A stretch of 6,746 bases of DNA from a bacterium (GTDB lineage: Bacteria; Planctomycetota; B15-G4; JADJEK01): the NCBI GenBank assembly GCA_030428825.1, contig JAUIEL010000399.1, positions 1 to 6,746 on the forward strand, written 5' to 3'. The translations under genes and the position numbers were made by a program. The notes beneath the pieces were generated by a model. That model saw only the letters and a list, made by a program, of their open reading frames with translations, had not been told where the DNA came from and made no database searches. Shown one piece after another: positions 5,034-6,746 of the stretch (positions within the stretch are counted from its first letter, which is position 1; each line of letters opens with the position of its first letter).

Positions 5034-6689
5034 TCACTGCGTCAGCTTCTTCGGGATCACCCCCTCCACCACGAACCTCCGCGAGCGTTCGGCCTGCGCC
5101 GGGACGGTCCGCTCGGCCGGGCGCGCGGCGAGGAACCGGAGCGCCGCCTGGAGCGGCACGTCCCGTTCGGGATCGTCCGCCAGCGCATCGCGTTCCTCCA
5201 GCCCGACGACCGTCGTCTTCAGCGCGTGCGCGACGAAGATCGGGCGGACGAACGTCGACTCGAGCGCGCGCCGGAGGACCGCCTCGCCGCCGTCGGCCGC
5301 CGCCGCCTCGACCTCGGCCGCGGACGGCGGCGCGTCGCGGCGCTCGTGGGGCGCGTCCATCGCGCGTCCCGAGTGCGTGAACGCCACGCTCTGCAAGAGG
5401 AACCGCACGACGTCCGGTTCGGCGTACCCGAGCGTCGCGTGCCGGACCGCCGCCGCGAACGTCAGCCGGTGCGTCGCCCAGAGCCACCCCTCGGCGACGT
5501 CCGGGTCGCGGTCGTGCGCCTCGTCGAACCGCAGAAGGCGAAGCGCGGCGCCGACGACGAGGTCCTTCGCCACCTCGGACGGCGCGCTCCCCGCCGCGAG
5601 CGCGTCGAGCAGCGCGTCGACCGCCGCCGCCGGGCGCGGCGCGTCGAGGACCGCCGCCCGCAGCGCGGCCCGGTCGTGGTGCGCCCCGCTCCCGCCGGCC
5701 AGCCGGCCGAGCCCCTCCTCCGTCCCCACCGCCTCGGCGAACCGGGAGAAGTACCCCCGCATGTACGGCAGCGTGTCCTCGCGCGTCGCCATCACCGCCG
5801 ACACGAGCAGCCCCGGCCAGACCTCGGCCGCGCGAGCCGGTTCGACGTGGTCGAGCAGCTCCCGCCCCTTCGTCAGGTAGATCAGCTCGTGCCCGAAGCC
5901 GGTGAAGTGCCGCGAGAGCGCCCGGTGGATCCAGCGCTCGACGGTCGTCCGGTCGACGCCGGCCGCGAACGCCCCGGCGAGGAGCCCGCGCGCGCGCGCC
6001 TCGTCCTCCTCCTCGATCGCCGCGACGAGGGAGGCGCCGTCGTCGTGGACCGCGTCGCCGAGCGGGTCGACCTCCGCGCGCGGCGGCAGGCGGAGGTTCT
6101 CCTCCGCGGCGAGCTCGATCGGATGCGCGAGCGCCCGGATCGCCCCGGGGCCGTCCTCCGCGATCCGCAGGACGTCCGCCGCGGCGGCGAGCGCGTGCGT
6201 GGTGCCGTACTCGGCGCGCCGCGCGTCGTCGGCGCAGACGTCGACGAGGAGGTCGGCCGGGGTCGCCCCGGCGCCGAGCATGCGGACCGCGTCCCGCAGC
6301 GCCCGCCCGACGTCGCCGGTCTCGAGCGCGCCGATCAGGCTGGTCCGCGCGGTCGCGATCGTCGCGGCCGGGTCGGGGTCGGCGAGGTCGACCTCGAGCG
6401 CGCCGCCGATCTCCCGGACCGGGTAGTGGCGCACCCCCTCCCCCCCGACGAGGCAGCGGCCGTCCCGCACGTCGAACTTCCAGTTGTGCCACGAGCAGGT
6501 GAGGCGCTCCCCCTTCAGCTCGCCGGTCGAGAGCGGATACCCCTCGTGGGGGCAGCGGTTGTCGAGCGCGAACGCCTCGCCGTCGTCGGTCCGTCCGAGG
6601 ACGAGCGCCCGCCCGTCCACCTTCGTCGTCCGGAGCGTCCCGGGGGCGAGCTCGTCCGCCGCTCCGAGCGCGTGCCATCGTGGTTCCAT
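5034..6689 (-). CDS. Rieske [2Fe-2S] domain protein with a long uncharacterised helical C-terminal domain
   Basis: 551 residues, cytoplasmic by appearance (no signal peptide, no membrane segment). Residues 4-102 are a ferredoxin-type Rieske domain with both cluster motifs intact: Cys46-Pro-His48 and Cys65-Ser-Trp-His68, separated by 16 residues. The domain should carry electrons or sense redox state. From about 110 onward the protein is Ala/Glu/Arg-rich helix with many histidines (165, 189, 261, 267, 407, 417, 439, 448, 488), including HFTGFGHELIYLTKG (261-275) and THRLTFAAAVRHATL (406-420). Its layout recalls questin-oxidase-like helical proteins, a low-confidence guess. It lacks the fold signature of ring-hydroxylating oxygenase alpha subunits. 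The ATG at 6689 is chosen over an upstream TTG at 6737 because GGAGAGG lies six bases before it and the Rieske homology begins at once. Role unknown; probably its own transcription unit. Confidence 0.85.
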   Translation of the reverse strand: MEPRWHALGAADELAPGTLRTTKVDGRALVLGRTDDGEAFALDNRCPHEGYPLSTGELKGERLTCSWHNWKFDVRDGRCLVGGEGVRHYPVREIGGALEVDLADPDPAATIATARTSLIGALETGDVGRALRDAVRMLGAGATPADLLVDVCADDARRAEYGTTHALAAAADVLRIAEDGPGAIRALAHPIELAAEENLRLPPRAEVDPLGDAVHDDGASLVAAIEEEDEARARGLLAGAFAAGVDRTTVERWIHRALSRHFTGFGHELIYLTKGRELLDHVEPARAAEVWPGLLVSAVMATREDTLPYMRGYFSRFAEAVGTEEGLGRLAGGSGAHHDRAALRAAVLDAPRPAAAVDALLDALAAGSAPSEVAKDLVVGAALRLLRFDEAHDRDPDVAEGWLWATHRLTFAAAVRHATLGYAEPDVVRFLLQSVAFTHSGRAMDAPHERRDAPPSAAEVEAAAADGGEAVLRRALESTFVRPIFVAHALKTTVVGLEERDALADDPERDVPLQAALRFLAARPAERTVPAQAERSRRFVVEGVIPKKLTQ

Positions 6690-6695
6690 CGTGCG

Positions 6696-6702
6696 CCTCT
6701 CC
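6696..6702 (-). promoter_or_regulatory. Ribosome binding site of the Rieske-domain gene
   Basis: GGAGAGG on the minus strand, six bases before the ATG at 6689. It is the clearest Shine-Dalgarno sequence in the window and fixes the start of the Rieske protein; the alternative TTG start 48 bases upstream has no comparable site within view. Confidence 0.7.
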
Positions 6703-6705
6703 GCA

Positions 6706-6732
6706 GCCGCCGGACCGTCGGCGGCGAGAATA
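6706..6732 (-). promoter_or_regulatory. Palindrome and candidate -10 box upstream of the Rieske-domain gene
   Basis: GCCGCCG (6706-6712) and CGGCGGC (6719-6725) are perfect 7-bp inverted repeats with a 6-base loop. Directly upstream on the minus strand is the AT-rich hexamer TATTCT (6732-6727), a four-of-six match to a -10 box; its -35 box would lie beyond the end of the window. If TATTCT is used, the palindrome overlaps the transcription start, a usual place for a repressor operator, or would be a hairpin right before the ribosome binding site. Confidence 0.25.
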
Positions 6733-6746
6733 TCCAAAGTTCTAGC

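Noticed and set aside
5985..6000. A short alternating GC run in the Rieske gene
   Set aside because: It lies within coding sequence, is in frame with Ala/Arg codons, and is expected at this base composition.
3943..6678. A 911-residue open frame on the minus strand extending modA far upstream
   Set aside because: Only its last 245 residues are ModA; the rest is Arg/Gly/Pro-rich out-of-frame translation of the Rieske gene and the repeat element, typical of GC-rich shadow frames.

Overview
The window is very GC-rich (roughly 70% or more by eye) and holds six complete genes, all on the minus strand, so it reads right to left. I see no RNA genes, CRISPR arrays, transposases or phage genes. The host is probably a diderm bacterium. 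The pairing of a secreted coiled-coil protein with a secreted prenyltransferase/squalene-cyclase-fold protein is the kind of arrangement I associate with high-GC Planctomycetota, but that assignment is an inference and no marker gene confirms it.

Layout from right to left. (1) 6689-5034 encodes a 551-residue protein: an N-terminal Rieske [2Fe-2S] ferredoxin domain joined to about 410 residues of histidine-rich helical sequence that I cannot assign to a family. A strong ribosome binding site and a small palindrome lie just upstream. (2) 5033-4681 is a 353-base non-coding stretch dominated by an imperfect long inverted repeat (arms 4764-4831 and 4907-4974) in which CCGG tetranucleotides are strongly over-represented and placed with mirror-symmetric spacing. 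(3) 4680-2167 is a complete molybdate ABC importer operon, modA-modB-modC, with overlapping genes: lipoprotein-like binding protein, permease, and ATPase with a Mop/TOBE domain. (4) 2166-2064 is a 103-base gap with an 8-bp perfect stem-loop. (5) 2063-154 holds two genes overlapping by GTGA: a secreted coiled-coil protein and a secreted alpha/alpha-barrel, terpenoid-cyclase-fold protein. (6) 153-1 is non-coding, with a short 41-base-period tandem repeat whose units can fold into hairpins; no gene is visible there.

Functionally, modABC imports molybdate (or tungstate) for molybdenum cofactor enzymes. The coiled-coil and cyclase-fold proteins are probably co-translated and both exported, which suggests a shared envelope role that is unknown. 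The Rieske protein is probably a separate transcription unit, because the long inverted repeat separates it from modA. The parts most worth a second look are the inverted-repeat element upstream of modA, the unassigned C-terminal domain of the Rieske protein, and the secreted gene pair.
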